From positions 36,045,407 through 36,109,406 of the forward strand of contig NC_079515.1 in assembly GCF_000801105.2 (NCBI RefSeq): a DNA stretch of 64,000 nt, read 5' to 3'. The notes under the pieces were generated by a model. The model had not been told where the DNA came from, ran no database searches, and saw only the letters and a list, made by a program, of their open reading frames with translations. Positions 31,072 to 44,339 of this stretch are shown here, in pieces; position 1 is the first letter of the stretch, and each line of letters starts with the position of its first letter. The position numbers and the translations under genes were made by a program. This stretch comes from Raphanus sativus (taxonomy: Eukaryota; Streptophyta; Magnoliopsida; Brassicales; Brassicaceae).

Positions 31072-31514
31072 TTTTTCTCGATTTGTTATGTCTAATGGTG
31101 GTATGTTTAAGTGTCTAGTTTGTTTCTGTTGTGTCTGTTGTCTAAGATGATGATTTATGTTGTGTCTGTTGTTTAAAATGATGAAAGAAGGATGTTATTT
31201 TAAGATGATTATGCTGTTAAATTGTGAGAATCAAGAATTCTAAATCCTTTCAAAAGCATTCAAAAGCATGACTAAAGCCATTAAAATATCATACATTGAC
31301 CCAGCAACATATCTTGAACACACTAAAATAGAGTCTAAATCCATTAAACTAGTTCATATACCCGAGAAACAAGGTCATGAAACGTGCAAAAGGAATCTAA
31401 AGCCGAGAAACAAGGTCCTAGACCCTCAAAAAAACACCTAAAACCGAGAAAAAACACTTAAAACACCACAAAAACAGACCACTTCTTCAAATCTCTCTTC
31501 TCTTCTTTGCATAT

Positions 31515-33727
31515 TCACTTCCTAGACTGAGAGCCTTGAGTGCAAACACCTTGGGAGGCTTCAGGCTGAGAAGATTCACCACTCACAAAAGTCTGAAAAC
31601 ACATCACATCCCCAATCAATTCAACAAGCTTCATTTCAATCCAAAACACATCATCATAAACAACAAAACCGAGAGAGAAACCGAGAGAGAAATGAAACAA
31701 ACCTTGTTCTTATGGAACCTGATGTTATGATTAGCAGCACCACATTGCCCACAGTGCATGATCCGCTTCAAGGTCTTGTCTTTTTTCTTCGATGGTGATT
31801 CATTGACTCCTCTCTTCCTCTTTTTATCTGCTTTAGTCACCTTCTTACGGCCTGGTTGATCTGGGATCACAGGTTCAATTATAGATGGTTCTTCTCCTAC
31901 GGGCCAGAACTTTGCTCCACGCAATGGTACAATCCCTTCAGCATACGTACGCCTCCACGTAGGTGTCTTAAACCAGTGAACCACATAGTCTTGAGCCTCT
32001 AGACCTTTCTTCAACATAACTCCATAGGCGTGCTCACAAGGGATCCCTGTAATCTCCCATCTCCTGCAACTACAAGTTCTACTCTCCAAGTTAACCCTAT
32101 GTGCACAGCCATAGCTAGTAGTACATTCATATGTCTGGTTGGTGGAAGGTCTAATCGTCGATTCTGAAGCTTTCTGGTGCAACTTCTCGAGCATCTCAAC
32201 GACATACGGTGTGCAAATCCCTTCGTAACTGCTGCAGATGACATCCCTTTTCGCTATACGAACCATTGCCAAGCGAGCTATTGTCTCCAACATAGGTACA
32301 AAGGGTTTGTCTCGGGCTTTACCTATGGAGTTGTTGAATGACTCGGTTGAATTGTTCTCCACGTCTTCACAATAAGGTCCAAGCTTGTGAAACGCCCTGC
32401 ACCACTTCTCTGGCTTTGCCTTCATCACGTCGTCATAAACAGCTGCATCGTACATCTGAATGTCTAAGAGGTTTGCTCTGTAATCAGCCTCATTGTAGCT
32501 CCAAGCAAGGTTCCAAAGCTTTAGCTTCATATCTGGTTTCTTTCCATGGTTCTTCTTCAAGTTACCATAGATGTGTCTAACACACATCCTATGCTCAATT
32601 CCCGGCAGTGCTCTCTTCACAGCAGCAATCAATCCCTTCTGACGATCTGAAACCATAACATAACCATCTCCTTCTTCTAGTCCTAGATCAACCTTGATCT
32701 TTTTCACAAACCACAACCAGTTGTCTGTATTCTCTACTCCTACCACAGCCCATGCGATAGGGTAAATAGAGTTATCGGCATCGCGACCCAAAGCCACTAG
32801 CAGCTGCCCTTTCATCCTAGACTTCAAGAAACATCCATCTACTCCAATTAGTGGCCTGCATGTTTCTTTCCAGCTTCTCCTCAGAGCATCAAAACAGACA
32901 TAAAATCTGTTGAAAACGTCAATGCCAGCATCATTCTTCACACAGTCAAGCTCCACAGAAGAATTTTGATTCGAGCTTCTTATCTCAGCGCAGTAATCCC
33001 TCAACCGCCCAAACTGCTCATCATACTCTCTTGCAATCCATCTGACCGCCTTGTTCCTAGCATGTTGGCATTGCGGCCTACTAACATTGATCTTCCATTT
33101 CTCCATAACAAGCTCCTCCATCTTCATGGGCATGAAATATTCTGGTTCTTCTCTGATCTTGTCAACAAACAAGCGAGCTATTTGTGGAACTTTAAGCATC
33201 TCACAAGTACCTGTAGGAACACAAGTATGATCCTTCTTCATGATTTTCACCTGCCATTTGTTGGGATACTTTGCTGCAACTGAGGCGTAGACGCGCCACG
33301 AGCAACCTTTGCCTTCACATACAAATCCGATCTTTGTGCTGTCATATCGATTCTGCTTGATGTTCCTTCCCGTTTTCAGAGCATAATCGAGCACTGCTTC
33401 CTTAAACGCAATTCCATTGATGAACACCTGCCCAACAAACAACTCCCCACTGCCTCTTCTAAACTGATCGCGCCTGTAGATAGTTCTCTGAACCTCTTTT
33501 CTCTGATTCTCTTCCACGTCTGCCTCTTCATCTGATTCTGTCTCTGGATACAGGTTATGCTTCACTGGAGGCTCATCAACAAAGTTCATGGCATCCTTCT
33601 CAATGTTGTAGTCGTTGCGCTCTCTTCTATCTTCACCATCAGAGTCAATATCAGGAGAATCAGGTGTCCCCGGATCGAAAGCAGGTACATCATTCCACTC
33701 TACATTCACATCAGACCATGGCTCCAT
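31515..33727 (-). CDS. MULE transposase (MURA/MuDR type)
   Basis: Exons 33727-31703 and 31592-31515 join in frame to 700 residues. Order: acidic N-terminus, MuDR DNA-binding-like region (FVGQVFINGIAFKEAVLDYA ... GFVCEGKGCSWRVYAS), MULE catalytic domain (LIGVDGCFLK, VMVSDRQKGL, CVRHIYGNLKK, and a downstream acidic residue near SYNEADY), SWIM zinc finger (CSCRRWEITGIPCEHA), then a basic tail and a knuckle-like HCGQCGAANHNIRFH. It excises and integrates the element. I start at MEPWSD because upstream codons come only from a CT-rich repeat and an acceptor-like TTTTGCAG precedes the ATG, suggesting an intron in the leader. No disabling change is seen. Confidence 0.93.
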
Positions 33728-33759
33728 TGTTGATACCTGCAAAACAAAGACATACAAAA

Positions 33760-33960
33760 TGGTAAGAGACAACGAGAGAGAGACCAAGAGAGAGACAGAG
33801 CGAGAGACAGAGAGAGAGACAACAAGAGAGAGACCAAGAGAGAGACAGAGCGAGAGACAGAGAGAGAGACAACGAGAGAGAGACAACAAGAGAGAGACCA
33901 AGAGAGAGACAACGAGAGAGAGACAGAGAGAGAGACAGAGAGAGAGACAAGAGAGAGAGA
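33760..33960. repeat. GAGAGA-rich low-complexity tract in the MULE transposase leader
   Basis: Irregular copies of GAGAGAGACAACAAGAGAGAGACCAAGAGAGAGACAGAGC fill about 200 bp between the TIR side and the transposase start (CT-rich on the gene strand). It produces long Ser/Leu or Arg/Glu frames that are not genes. Confidence 0.9.
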
Positions 33961-34225
33961 TGTCGAATTTCCCGAACTGGAGACAATCAGAGACAATCGG
34001 AGACCTTCTTCTTCGCCAAAGAGAGGGGTTGATGTTTTAGGGTTTCTAATTTGATTAATCGGGTCATGGGTTGATATATGGGGATTTAATTGGGTTTTAA
34101 TTCTCTAATCGGGTGATAATCGGGTTGTTTTTGGTTAAGATAGGTTAGTCATTGGTTAAGTCTGGGTTTTAGAAACACTAACCAACTATTAACCACGATA
34201 TGTCGGTATTAGTCTGATTTTCAAA

Positions 34226-34370
34226 GTTGAGGGGGAAACGGGTTTCGATCTTTTCTCGTATGTGGAAAGGCGTTGTTGTAGTTGGTATGTGTGCAATTGG
34301 GACGAGGCTTAAACTTTGTGTACATTTATTATTATGCCATAGTTACGGTGGGGAAATAGGTCGTTTTCCC
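34226..34370 (-). repeat. right TIR of the MULE
   Basis: Inverted copy of 30153-30297, ending CGTTTTCCC at the right target duplication. Confidence 0.95.
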
Positions 34371-34390
34371 GGCTTTATCATACTCCTTTT

Positions 34391-34440
34391 GGGCCGATAA
34401 ATTTATCATATTCTTGGGCCGATAAATTTATCATACTCTT
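34391..34440. repeat. two 25-bp tandem units
   Basis: GGGCCGATAAATTTATCATA plus five bases is repeated twice with one difference, directly right of the MULE. The palindromic core is GATAAATTTATC. Confidence 0.85.
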
Positions 34441-36212
34441 GGGCTAAGAATAGTCCTTAAACTGAAAAAGCCCAAATAATGTATCTCACTTTAATATCAC
34501 GTATAAACTTGGTTTTCCATCCATGTGAATTGGATCTATGCAAGTAGCTACATTCGTTTAATTTCTACACTTGCATTTTAGTCATGAAATGCTTCTGTTT
34601 CCTTGAATTTGATCGATTACAGTAGCTACGTTTGTTTAAATTCCTCACAATATGTACTACGCATGTAACACTAGTTGCTTTTAGTAACTATTACATGCAA
34701 GTGCCAATGAAAAATGCAAAATACAGAACGCAGCTACTCAGGGTTTGTAGTTAATGACTTATATTACTGTTTTTACCTTGTTATAAACTCAAGTTCATAC
34801 GTAACTAGTGTATGCGTGCATCATGGATGAGAAGAAAAACGATCTCCTCGGAATCTTTTTGTCTAATGGCCATGTATAAGTGTTGCCATTATGTCATAAT
34901 CTGAACTCATTGAGCTATAAAGGTTAAAAAAAAAACAATATAGCGAACACCAAAAACGTGTAATCATCTATGATTTATAGAAAACCTTTTTATTCAGCAT
35001 GAAGTGATTGATCAGACAATTATTGCCTTAAACAAATCTTTGACAAATAAAAGATAATAATTCAAATATGGATGAGTTAATCATTTAAAATGACATGCAA
35101 ATACTTTATGATGTATTGATCTTGGCTGCTTCTTTGGTTGGGTACACTCTGTTCCTTTATCGCTCTTCTCTGTATAGTTGTATTGTATACATGAAAAATA
35201 ATGATGGATGAAACTAAAATTTTCCACCCTATTGGCAATAATCAACATTAAAATCAACACCAGAATATTACAATAGACTGACACGTTTTTCCTAAAAAGA
35301 TATCGTAATATATTTAGGCATTGTAAAATAAAGAAAATAAGCTTGCATGTGTTAAAATTTGATTACTGTGGAAACTAAAAAGAAGATTATTAAAAACGAA
35401 AATAATTTAATTAAGTGAATGACACCCATACGTCAAGGACTGGTGGACCAAGCAGTCCATATTAAAATGATACATTATGCATAAAATCTTATCCTCTAAT
35501 CGAAAACTCTTACTTTGTTCATGAACCATGTCTTAGTGTCTTCGTCATATATATGTCTTCGTCATCCTCTTAGTCTAATTTACAACTCGAACCAAAATCT
35601 CAACAAACAATCATTTTTAGTAAAATATTTTTGTTTTCAAGATCACACATGTCCTTGCGATAGTCTTCCATGTGTGTTTGCTGTATCCCAAAAAAAATCT
35701 TGATTTTGGTTAGCTTCTAAAGATAATATCGGGTAGTGTTTTCTCTTCGTCAAACAAGGCCAAATGTGTAGCACGATTTTCTTACAATGTTAAGAAACAA
35801 ACATAGATTATATTTTATAGTTAACATTTAAATAAGTAAACCAATAGCGACGGTATATGATACAAATAATTAATGATTTTTTAGATAAGTAAATTATTTC
35901 TCTTTCTCGAGACGCTTACATAAATCTCACCTAACAAATACACTGATACTAGTTTTCATATATACATGGACATGGTGATGTCACTTCTGAGTTTGATGCA
36001 TAACTCATAGCGTAATACGTGTACAGTTTTAGCTAAAACTATAGTGTCTTTGGTTTTCTGACTCAACCTTTAATCAGTGCCGGACCAATCTTTGATACTG
36101 CCCCAATCAAAATTTAAAATTATATCCTTATACATATTTTATTAATATTGCAAAACAGTAAAAATGTTTTAAATATTCATTAAAAATCAAAATCTATAAT
36201 TTATTTATAAAA
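34441..36212. other. gene-free AT-rich spacer up to the assembly gap
   Basis: No gene, RNA or clear repeat is recognised. Confidence 0.5.
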
Positions 36213-36312
36213 NNNNNNNNNNNNNNNNNNNNNNNNNNNNNNNNNNNNNNNNNNNNNNNNNNNNNNNNNNNNNNNNNNNNNNNNNNNNNNNNNNNNNNNN
36301 NNNNNNNNNNNN
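36213..36312. other. assembly gap of exactly 100 N
   Basis: One hundred undetermined bases, a common placeholder for a gap of unknown length. The right side starts inside CACTA subterminal repeats and the left side does not, so the missing DNA includes at least the left end of that element. Confidence 0.98.
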
Positions 36313-36620
36313 CATTTCCTCGTAAATCACTCGCCTAAATTCCTCGTACAAACCACGTGAACTCGCGTCGTTACTTACACGTAAGATCCTTGAAATCATA
36401 TCCTCGTAATTCGATGTAATATCCTTGAAAGGATTTCTCGTAAAATCGATGTAGAATCGTTGAAAGGTTTTCCTCGTAAAAACTCGAAAAGCCTTTCCTC
36501 GTAAAGACCTCGAAGACTTCCTCGTAAAAACCTCGAAACTATTTCTTCGTAAATTTTCTCGGAAACATTTCGTTCGTAAATAACTCGTAGACTTCCATTT
36601 TTCGAATTAATAAAAATTTT
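36313..36620. repeat. CACTA subterminal repeats, left side
   Basis: Many short copies of CCTCGTAAA, some with one substitution, at irregular spacing. Such subterminal motifs are binding sites of the TNPA-type protein in En/Spm. Confidence 0.75.
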
Positions 36621-36722
36621 TGATAAATAATAATATATAATTTAACAAATAAAATATTTAAATATTGGATTTATAAATAAATTTTAAATAAAATTCACAA
36701 GCAAACAAAAATTTATATATAA

Positions 36723-38479
36723 TTAAGTTTGGATTTTATAATACATAAACCGAAAAAAACTAAAAAAACTAAGGCTCGTCATCGCCTCGTAGAATTTCCT
36801 CGCTCTCCTCGTAACATCCTCCTCGTTATGTGTGCCCGATGACTCGCCTGGAATGGGATTTTTGTTGTTCATGTTCCTCAACAAAGCTTCCCATTCCGAT
36901 TTGTGGACGCTATAACGTCGATGAAGGCTCGAGTCCACTCACACGGCTTTTGGTCGCGCCCAGCTCGGAACGCAAACTGAGTGACTTCTTCGTCTGCTCT
37001 GGGCATAAGATGATGTCGCTCTCGGGACATCATTGACGGAAACCGATCCCCAACGTACGTCCCTTTTTCTTAGGGACAACCTTAAAACAAAAAAAATTAT
37101 ATATTGTTAGTTAAATTTAAAAGGGATTTAATCAATTATAATTAAAAAGATATAATGTTAAAAAATTTACCTCCTCGTAAATCTTATCCACTTCAGTTGT
37201 GGATAAGGTAACTGGTAATTCCGTCGCCCCGTGACTGCTGGGTCAGCTGAGTCTGGCGCTCCTCAACCCGAGCAATTACGTTGTTGTAGATTTGCTCGAC
37301 TTGCCATCCTAAAAACTGGCCCGCCTTGTTTTTGTGGGTCCGCTCGTAAAGTTCCGGAAGAGTCGGAAGACGTCCCAACTCTTTGGCCTAAAAACATTTA
37401 AGAAAATTGTTAGAAATAATATTTAATTATATTAAATAATAATTAAATATTTAATTACGTACCATTTTCAAACGGACACCGGCATGTGGTTTTTGGCCCG
37501 TAAGAGTGTAGCATCGGGCCGTTACCGTGCTCGTCTACCGTGTTACGGGCGGCAGCACAAATGTTTGCGATCCTAATGGAGTTAGGATCCTTCCAGTAAA
37601 CGGATGAGGCCGTCCCAAACATCCGTGGTAAGCTCAGCGGGTTTGCCACGGGTGTACCCCTTGACGATCCAGGCACCCTTCCAGTTGCAAAACCGTGTCC
37701 GACAAGCGAACTTGCGCCTTTTCGTAAAACGCCTTCCTCACTCTCTCACTGACCCCGATGGACCAATGATACTTTTGCTGCAAAAAAAAATTAATAATTA
37801 GTTAATAAAAAAAAATTAATAATTAGTTAATAAAAAAAAAATTATTAATTAGAATTACTTACAGCGTAAATATTTGAACCACGTCTTTCGGATGTAGATC
37901 GGCGTCAAATTTCCAGTTTGGATGCGCCATGGAGAAGTAACCTTTAATCGTCTCGGTTACATCTGTCGCAAGGGAATTGTCAACCCCAAACCTGGAAAAA
38001 AAATGAAAATTTAAATTATTTAATGAAGTTATAAATTAATTAATTAATTTAAAAAATACACTTACCATAAAGTCCCGTCGGGTCTGTCGGGGTCTATGAT
38101 TGGTAAACCAGCTCTGCCTGGCATACCAAGAATATCCTCGACAGTGTACTGCGAGAACGGAACAGTAGGTGGCACCATGAGATCGGGATGAACAGCGGCG
38201 GGGATCTCAGGAGGAGCCATCGGAGGAGGCACCGGAGGGAGCCATCGGAGGAACCATCGTTGAGCCATCGGCTGAGCCATCGGCTGAGCCATCGGCTGAG
38301 GCTGAGCCATCGGAGGAGGAATCGGAGGGAAAGAAATGCTGAGTCTCGGGAACAGACTCCTGATCTGAAGAACCTGAACCGCCGGCACCTGAAGAAGAAC
38401 CTGGCGGGTCTAACTGACTACCAGGCTCACCGAATATCTCCCTGTAGTGAGCAGTAAGCATGCGCTGGCGAACCTGCAA
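36723..38479 (-). pseudogene. CACTA second gene (Transposase_24/TNPA-side), multi-exon and frameshifted
   Basis: Fragments in order on the minus strand: MQVRQRMLTAHYREIFGEPG with a Ser/Gly-rich linker (38479 on), then in another frame [20 protein letters not shown] (to 38062), MAHPNWKFDADLHPKDVV (near 37900), YWKDPNSIRIANICAAARN (37676-37455), MGRLPTLPELYERTHKNK (37378-37193) and KSEWEALLRNMNNKNPIPG (36938-36780). This is the Transposase_24 layout of plant CACTA second genes. A frame change falls in the ATGGCTCAGCC-type repeat near 38250-38330. Exon borders are only approximate. Confidence 0.65.
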
Positions 38480-39044
38480 AAATATATTTTTTTGAGATTA
38501 TGATCATCAATAATTAAAAAGCTATCATCAATAATTTAAAAATCTATCTAACAAACATAAAATCCGTAAACCTATCTAAATTCTCTAAACTAACCACCTA
38601 AATTAACCACCTATCTAAATTGTCTAAACTAATAAAGGGGCGAGGAAATTACCATTTTCGGAGGAGAGAGGAATGGGAAAGGGTTAGAGACGAAATGGGA
38701 GAGGAAGTGGAGAGGAAGTTGGGAGGAATGGACAGTGTGAGGTTTGTGAGGTTGTATATATAAGTTACGGAGGTCTCGCAATTTCCTCGTAAGTTTACGA
38801 GGAATTAAAGAGGCCCGTGTTCCTCTTTCTCGTAAAAACCTCGTAAGCTTACGAGGAAATTGCGAGGCCCGTCCCAAATTAAACGATAAATTAGCGAGGC
38901 CCGTCTTTTTGTTACTCGTAAAACCCTCGTAACATTACGAGGAATTGCGAGGCCCGTCCCAAATAAACGATGAAATTCGAGGCCCGTCTTTCTGTTCCTC
39001 GTAAATGCTTCGTAAGTTACGAGTTATTAACGAGGTTATTTTCT

Positions 39045-40450
39045 AAACCTCTAAACTCTAAACCCCAAACCTTAAACCCCATCTTTTCTTATATTCTACT
39101 TCATATATTCATAACATATCAAACCTCAAAATTTATAACCACAATTCTTTAACTTCTAATATCAATCTCTTCTTCTAATTTAAACTTATACAAATCAAAT
39201 TATTTATTTAAATATAATCATTTGAAGATTTGAAAATATATCTTTTGAAGATTTAAAAATATAATCTTTTGAAGATTTGAAAAATATAATCATTGAAGAT
39301 TGAAAATATAATCTTTTGAAGATTTAAAAATATAATCTTTTGAAGATTTGAAAATTATTAATGGGGTTTGGAGTTTTGGGATTTAGACAAAAGAGATAAG
39401 AAAGATGGGGTTTGGGGTTTAGGGTTTAGGGGTTTAGACAACATATCTCGTTAAAACCTCGTAAACCTACGAGGAAATAACGAGGAAAAAAAAAAAAAAA
39501 AAAAAGCCTCGTTAATTCCACGTAAGCTTACGAGGTCGTTACGACGATTTGTGCTTACGTGGAATTACCGAGGCCCGTGTATTTCTTTTTTTCTACTTTC
39601 CTCGTCGTATTTCGTCGTAAATTACGAGGAATTAACGAGGTTTTCTTTCTAAACCTCTAAAATCAAAAACCCCAAACCACAAACACCATCTTTCCTATCT
39701 TCTACTCTTCATATTCCAATTCCAAACCTCAATCCTTTATTTTTCATTCAAAACCTCAAACCTCAATATTCTTAACATTTCAAACCTCAAAATTTATAAT
39801 CACAATTCTTTAAATTCTAATATCAATCTCTTCTTCCTAATTTAAACTTATACAAAATCAAATTATTTATTTAAATATAATCATTTGAAGATTTGAAAAT
39901 AATATCAATTTTTGAAGATTTGAAAATATAATCTTTTGAAGATTTAAAAATATAATCTTTTGAAGATTTGAAAATATAATCATTTGAAGATTTGAAAATA
40001 TAATCTTTTGAAGATTTAAAAATATAATCTTTGAAGATTTGAAAATTATTAATGGGGTTTTGGAGTTTGGGATTTAGACAAAAGAGATAAGAAAGATGGG
40101 GGTTGGGGTTTAGGGTTTAGGGTTTTAGACAACATATCTCGTTAAAACCTCGTAAACCTACGAGGAAATAACGAGGAAATAAAAAAAAAAAAAGCCTCGT
40201 TAATTCCACGTAAGCTTACGAGGTCGTTACGACGTTTGTGCTTACGTGGAATTAACGAGGCCCGTGTATTTCTTTTTTTCTACTTTCCTCGTTATTTCGT
40301 CGTAAATTACGAGGAATTACGAGGTTTCTTTCTAAACCTCTAAAATCAAAAACCCCAAACCACAAACACCATCTTTCCTATCTCTACTCTTCATATTCCA
40401 ATCCAAACCTCAATCCTTTATTTTTCATTCAAAACCTCAAACTCAATATT
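39045..40450. repeat. tandem duplication of about 0.6-0.7 kb between the CACTA genes
   Basis: Units 39045-39650 and 39651-40333 share long identical stretches (for example CAAAAGAGATAAGAAAGATG at 39388 and 40079, 691 bp apart), and a partial third unit starts at 40334. Each unit has a TTTAGGG-like stretch and an imperfect palindrome around CCACGTAAGCTTACGAGG. Confidence 0.85.
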
Positions 40451-40516
40451 TTTTTTTATAATCGAATCACATGCATTAAGTCTGAAAATCAATCATCATT
40501 TAAACACACAAATACA

Positions 40517-43500
40517 TCAATCAGATACATTTTCGTCATCACTAGAAACATCATCATTTTCATTAAACTCGTCTTCAACAGCTTCATCTGTGCCATCGTC
40601 GGTAAGATCTTCATACTCATGATTATGCGGATCAATGAGAAGAATGTCATCAATTTGTTGTTCAGGTTCCTCGACTTCATTTATCTGTTTCTTTGCAATG
40701 GTGGTTCTTCTCCACTTATGATTCGTCCTCGAGGTGTAACTTTGATCACGGATAACCAATTTATTCCCGATTCTCTCATCCGAGGGTATGGAAGGTAGCT
40801 AACTTGATCTGCTTGTGAAGCTAAGATGAAAGGCTCGAATTTGTTGTACCTGAAAATAAAGAAAACATAGAAATAAGCTTATTCTACTCATGTATGCCAA
40901 ATAAAGAATTGTTGTACCTTCTTCCACCATTGACATCAACTACACCGAATTTGTTAACCGAACACCTCTGTTGACGACGGGGTCGAACCACTCACATTTG
41001 AAGAGGACGCATTTCAGCTTCAATATCCCTGGAAATTCCACTTCGATAATCTCTGTCAAGATACCGTAGAAATCGGTTTCCCCTTTCACACATATTCCAT
41101 AGTTACTGGTTGCCCGCTGTCTACCATACTCATATGTGTGAAAAGTATAGCCTCGTGTGAAATACATCTGTGAAGTGGTGACCTTTACATGTGGAGATTG
41201 AATTACTCATGTAACCACTTAGGATAATCTGCATCGTCGTCAAAATCAACCTGCAAAAACAAAGTGAACGTTAAAATACAAATCATTTATGAATAAAGAG
41301 TTTGAGTTAATACCTGACTCTTCAACCATTTTATAAAGTGTTGATCTTTCCTTTTGTACGTCAGTTGTGGATATACCAGGGAATGTTTCTTCGACTTGTG
41401 AAAACAATAGGCTTGTAAAATCACTTTTTATATTAATTAATATTTGGCAATTATATATATGTGTTAATTTATATATACGTGTCCATTTATGTTACCTTTC
41501 AAATAACGAATCAATGGATCCTCACAATTAAGTAGAATATAGGTGTGTGCACTATGAGCGTCTTCTTCACTCGACCACCAAACCTCTTTTGATTTTCCAC
41601 CCAGTCGCCCAATCTGGCTAAAGATGTCTGGAAAACACCAGCAACTGCGTATGTTGGCGCGACACCACCATCATCATATCTCCTTGGAGCTCTTTTCCGA
41701 GTACGTACTTTTGACGCAAAGTAGTACGATGTGAAGTGAGAAGTTTCTTCCGTCAAACTTCCAGCAATTATAGAACCTTCAACCTTTGCAAGGTTCTTTG
41801 CTTTTCCCTTCAAATATTTCATGGCTCGCTCATACTGATACATCCATCCGTAATGTACAGGTCCACGAAGCAATGCCTCATATGGAAGGTGGACAGCTAG
41901 ATGCTCCATTACGTCAAAAAACCCAGGAGGAAATATCTTCTCCAAGTTGCACAATAAGATGGGAATGTTCTCTTGAAGCTGTTCCACGACTTCTACTTTA
42001 AGGGTGCGGGTGCTCAGATCCCTGAAAAATGCTCCAATGCCTTGTATATTCCAAAAACAATTATACACATATTAGTCATATATATTTCAAACTAAATCAT
42101 TATATATAAAATAACTGCAATAATAAATATAGTACCTGCAAGTGCTTCATGTACGTTTGTAGGAAGTAGCTCCGCAAAAGCAAAGGGAAGTAGTCGTTGC
42201 ATAAAGACATGACAGTCATGACTCTTCATCCCAGAGAACTTTTGACCCTTTTCAACGCATCTAGACAGATTTGAAACATACCCATCGGGGAATTTCACTT
42301 CTGATGCTACCCAGTTGAACAACACCGACTTTTTTTCTGAAGACAATCTGAATATCGGAACAGGAACTTGCCCATTGCTGTTTATATGTAACTCGCTTCT
42401 TGAGCAAATATCCGGCAAGTCTAACCTTGATTTTATGTTGTCTTTTGTCTTCCCCGGGACATTCAATATTGTATTCATGATGTTCTCAAAGAAATTCTTC
42501 TCTATATGCATCACATCGAGGTTGTGGCGCAGAAGAAGATCCTTCCAATATGGCAACTCCCAAAATATACTCTTCTTGTGCCAGTTGTGATGAACACCGT
42601 AAGAATCAGGCATATTAGGGGGAACATGCCAATTACCACCACGAGGAACTGTTTCCAAAACTCCATAGTAATCGAGTTGCTTTTCAGTTTCTTCTCCAGT
42701 TAAATATGGAGGAGGAGTGTCTCTCACAACCCTTTTGTGCCTAAACAATGTCTTGTTTCTTCGGTACGGATGGCCAATGGGAAGAAATCTACGATGACAA
42801 TCGAACCAACTTGTCTTCCTCCCATTCTTCAGTTGAAACGCATCTGTCGCTCCATTACAATATGGACAAGCTAATCTCCCATGTGTAGTCCATCCCGACA
42901 ACATCCCATAGGCAGGAAAGTCACTTATGGTCCACAAAAGCATCGCTCGCATCGTGAAATTCGTCTTCGTTGAGCAGTCATACGTCCTCTCCCCTGTTGA
43001 CCACAAATCCTTCAACTCTTTTATCAGTGGTTGCAGGAAAACATCCAGCGACCTTTTAGGATGTTTCGGACCAGGTATTAATATGGTCAAGAATAGCAAC
43101 TCCCGTTGCATGCACATCTCCGGTGGCAGGTTGTATGGCGTAAGAAAGACTGGCCACAATGAATATTGTCTCCCTGACATTCCGAATGGACTAAATCCAT
43201 CTGTGCATAATCCGAGATACACATTCCGGATATTGCTAGCGAATTCCGGATATACTTTGTTAAAATGTTTCCAGGCTCTTGCATCTGATGGATGTGTCAT
43301 CTCACCATCCGTCTGAGTATGCTCGGCATGCCATCTCATCTTTCCAGCAGTCTGCTCTGATTGGTACAATCTTTTCAATCTGTCTGTAATTGGTAGGTAC
43401 CACATCCTTTGGTACGGTACCCTATTACGTCCCCGTCCTTGCGGCTTGAATCGTGGCTTCTTGCAGAATCGACATTCTTCTAACTTCTCATCATTTCCCC

Positions 43501-44245
43501 AGTAGATCATGCAGTTGTCGATGCAAACATCTATCATCTCCGAAGGCAACCCAAGACTATACACCAGTTTCTGAATCTCATAATAAGAATCAGCAGACAC
43601 ATTGTCTTCCGGCAAATACTCTTTGAACAAGTCTGCCCATTCATTCATGCAACTTTCCGGTAGATTGTGATCAGTTTTAATATTCATCATTCTAGCAGCC
43701 AACGACAATTTAGAGAGACCTTCTCTACAACCACTGTAAAGTGGTTGATTCGCCGCATTTAACATTTCATAAAACTTTTTTGCATCTATGTTAGGTTCTT
43801 CATCTTCATCATGAGCTACAAATGCATCAGTTACCATATCATGAACCCTATCAAAATCTACCATCTGCTCCTCCTGATGGTAACTAGGTTCATTATGCAA
43901 ATGAAGAGCAACCGGTTCTTCCTGAAAATTGCTATTACTACTACTAGCTTCATTCTGATCATAATTATTATAACCTTCTCCATGTTGAAACCAGATATAG
44001 TAATTTGGCGTGAAACCTCTATTTATTAAATGCTTCCAAACATTTTCACGATTTGCCAATTTCGAATTGTTGCATTTCCGACATGGACAGAACATCTTAC
44101 CGCTTTCTAGGGCGAGCGGTGTGGAATCTGCTTGATGCATAAATGTCTCCAGTCCCGCAATGTATTCTTTCGTCACTCTCCCGTTAGCATCTCTATGCAT
44201 ATACATCCACCTCCGCAACTCGTAGACATTCCCAGAGCCTGACAT
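40517..44245 (-). pseudogene. CACTA TNP2/TNPD-type transposase, frameshifted
   Basis: Exon 1 (44245-42136) has the Transposase-associated domain (MFCPCRKCNN ... WKHLINRGF) and the Transposase_21 region (GLCTDGFSPFGMSGRQYSLWPV, RLACPYCNGATDAFQLKNGRKTSWFDCHRRFLP, DVMHIEKNFFENIMNTIL). Exon 2 (from 42040) carries DUF4218 (FPPGFFDVMEHLAVHLPYEA). Later pieces carry DUF4216 (GICVKGETDFYGILTEIIEV, 41167-40940) and an acidic tail to 40517. Two extra bases near 41632-41635 break the frame: the expected PDIFSQIGRLGGKSKEVWWS and DAHSAHTYILLNCEDPLIRY are found in the next frame. It would catalyse element movement; this copy is probably dead unless the two bases are a read error. Confidence 0.85.
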
Positions 44246-44339
44246 TTTTTTCCTTTCACGTTTTTCTTTTTTTTTCTTGTTGGTGTGTTTAAAATGATGT
44301 TGAAACTTCCATATTTATAGAAAATTTTCGAATCTGGTA

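Larger units (their letters stand above)
30144..34379 (-). mobile_element. complete Mutator-like element (MULE) with 145-bp TIRs and two genes
   Basis: A 4218-bp element (30153-34370) lies between 9-bp direct repeats GGCTTTATC (30144-30152 and 34371-34379), the target size of Mutator. Terminal inverted repeats of 145 bp (30153-30297, 34226-34370) differ at about 3 positions. Inside are two convergent genes: a MURA-type transposase (minus) and a GRF zinc-finger membrane protein (plus). Exact target duplications, near-identical TIRs and open genes suggest a recent, possibly autonomous insertion. Confidence 0.95.

Noticed and set aside
33615..34040. Long Arg/Glu- and Ser/Leu-rich open frames on both strands around the GAGAGA tract
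   Set aside because: They arise from the low-complexity repeat in the MULE leader; the transposase is better started at 33727.
39400..40140. TTTAGGG-like stretches resembling plant telomere repeats
   Set aside because: Only one to three degenerate units per copy, each inside the CACTA tandem unit; not an interstitial telomere array.
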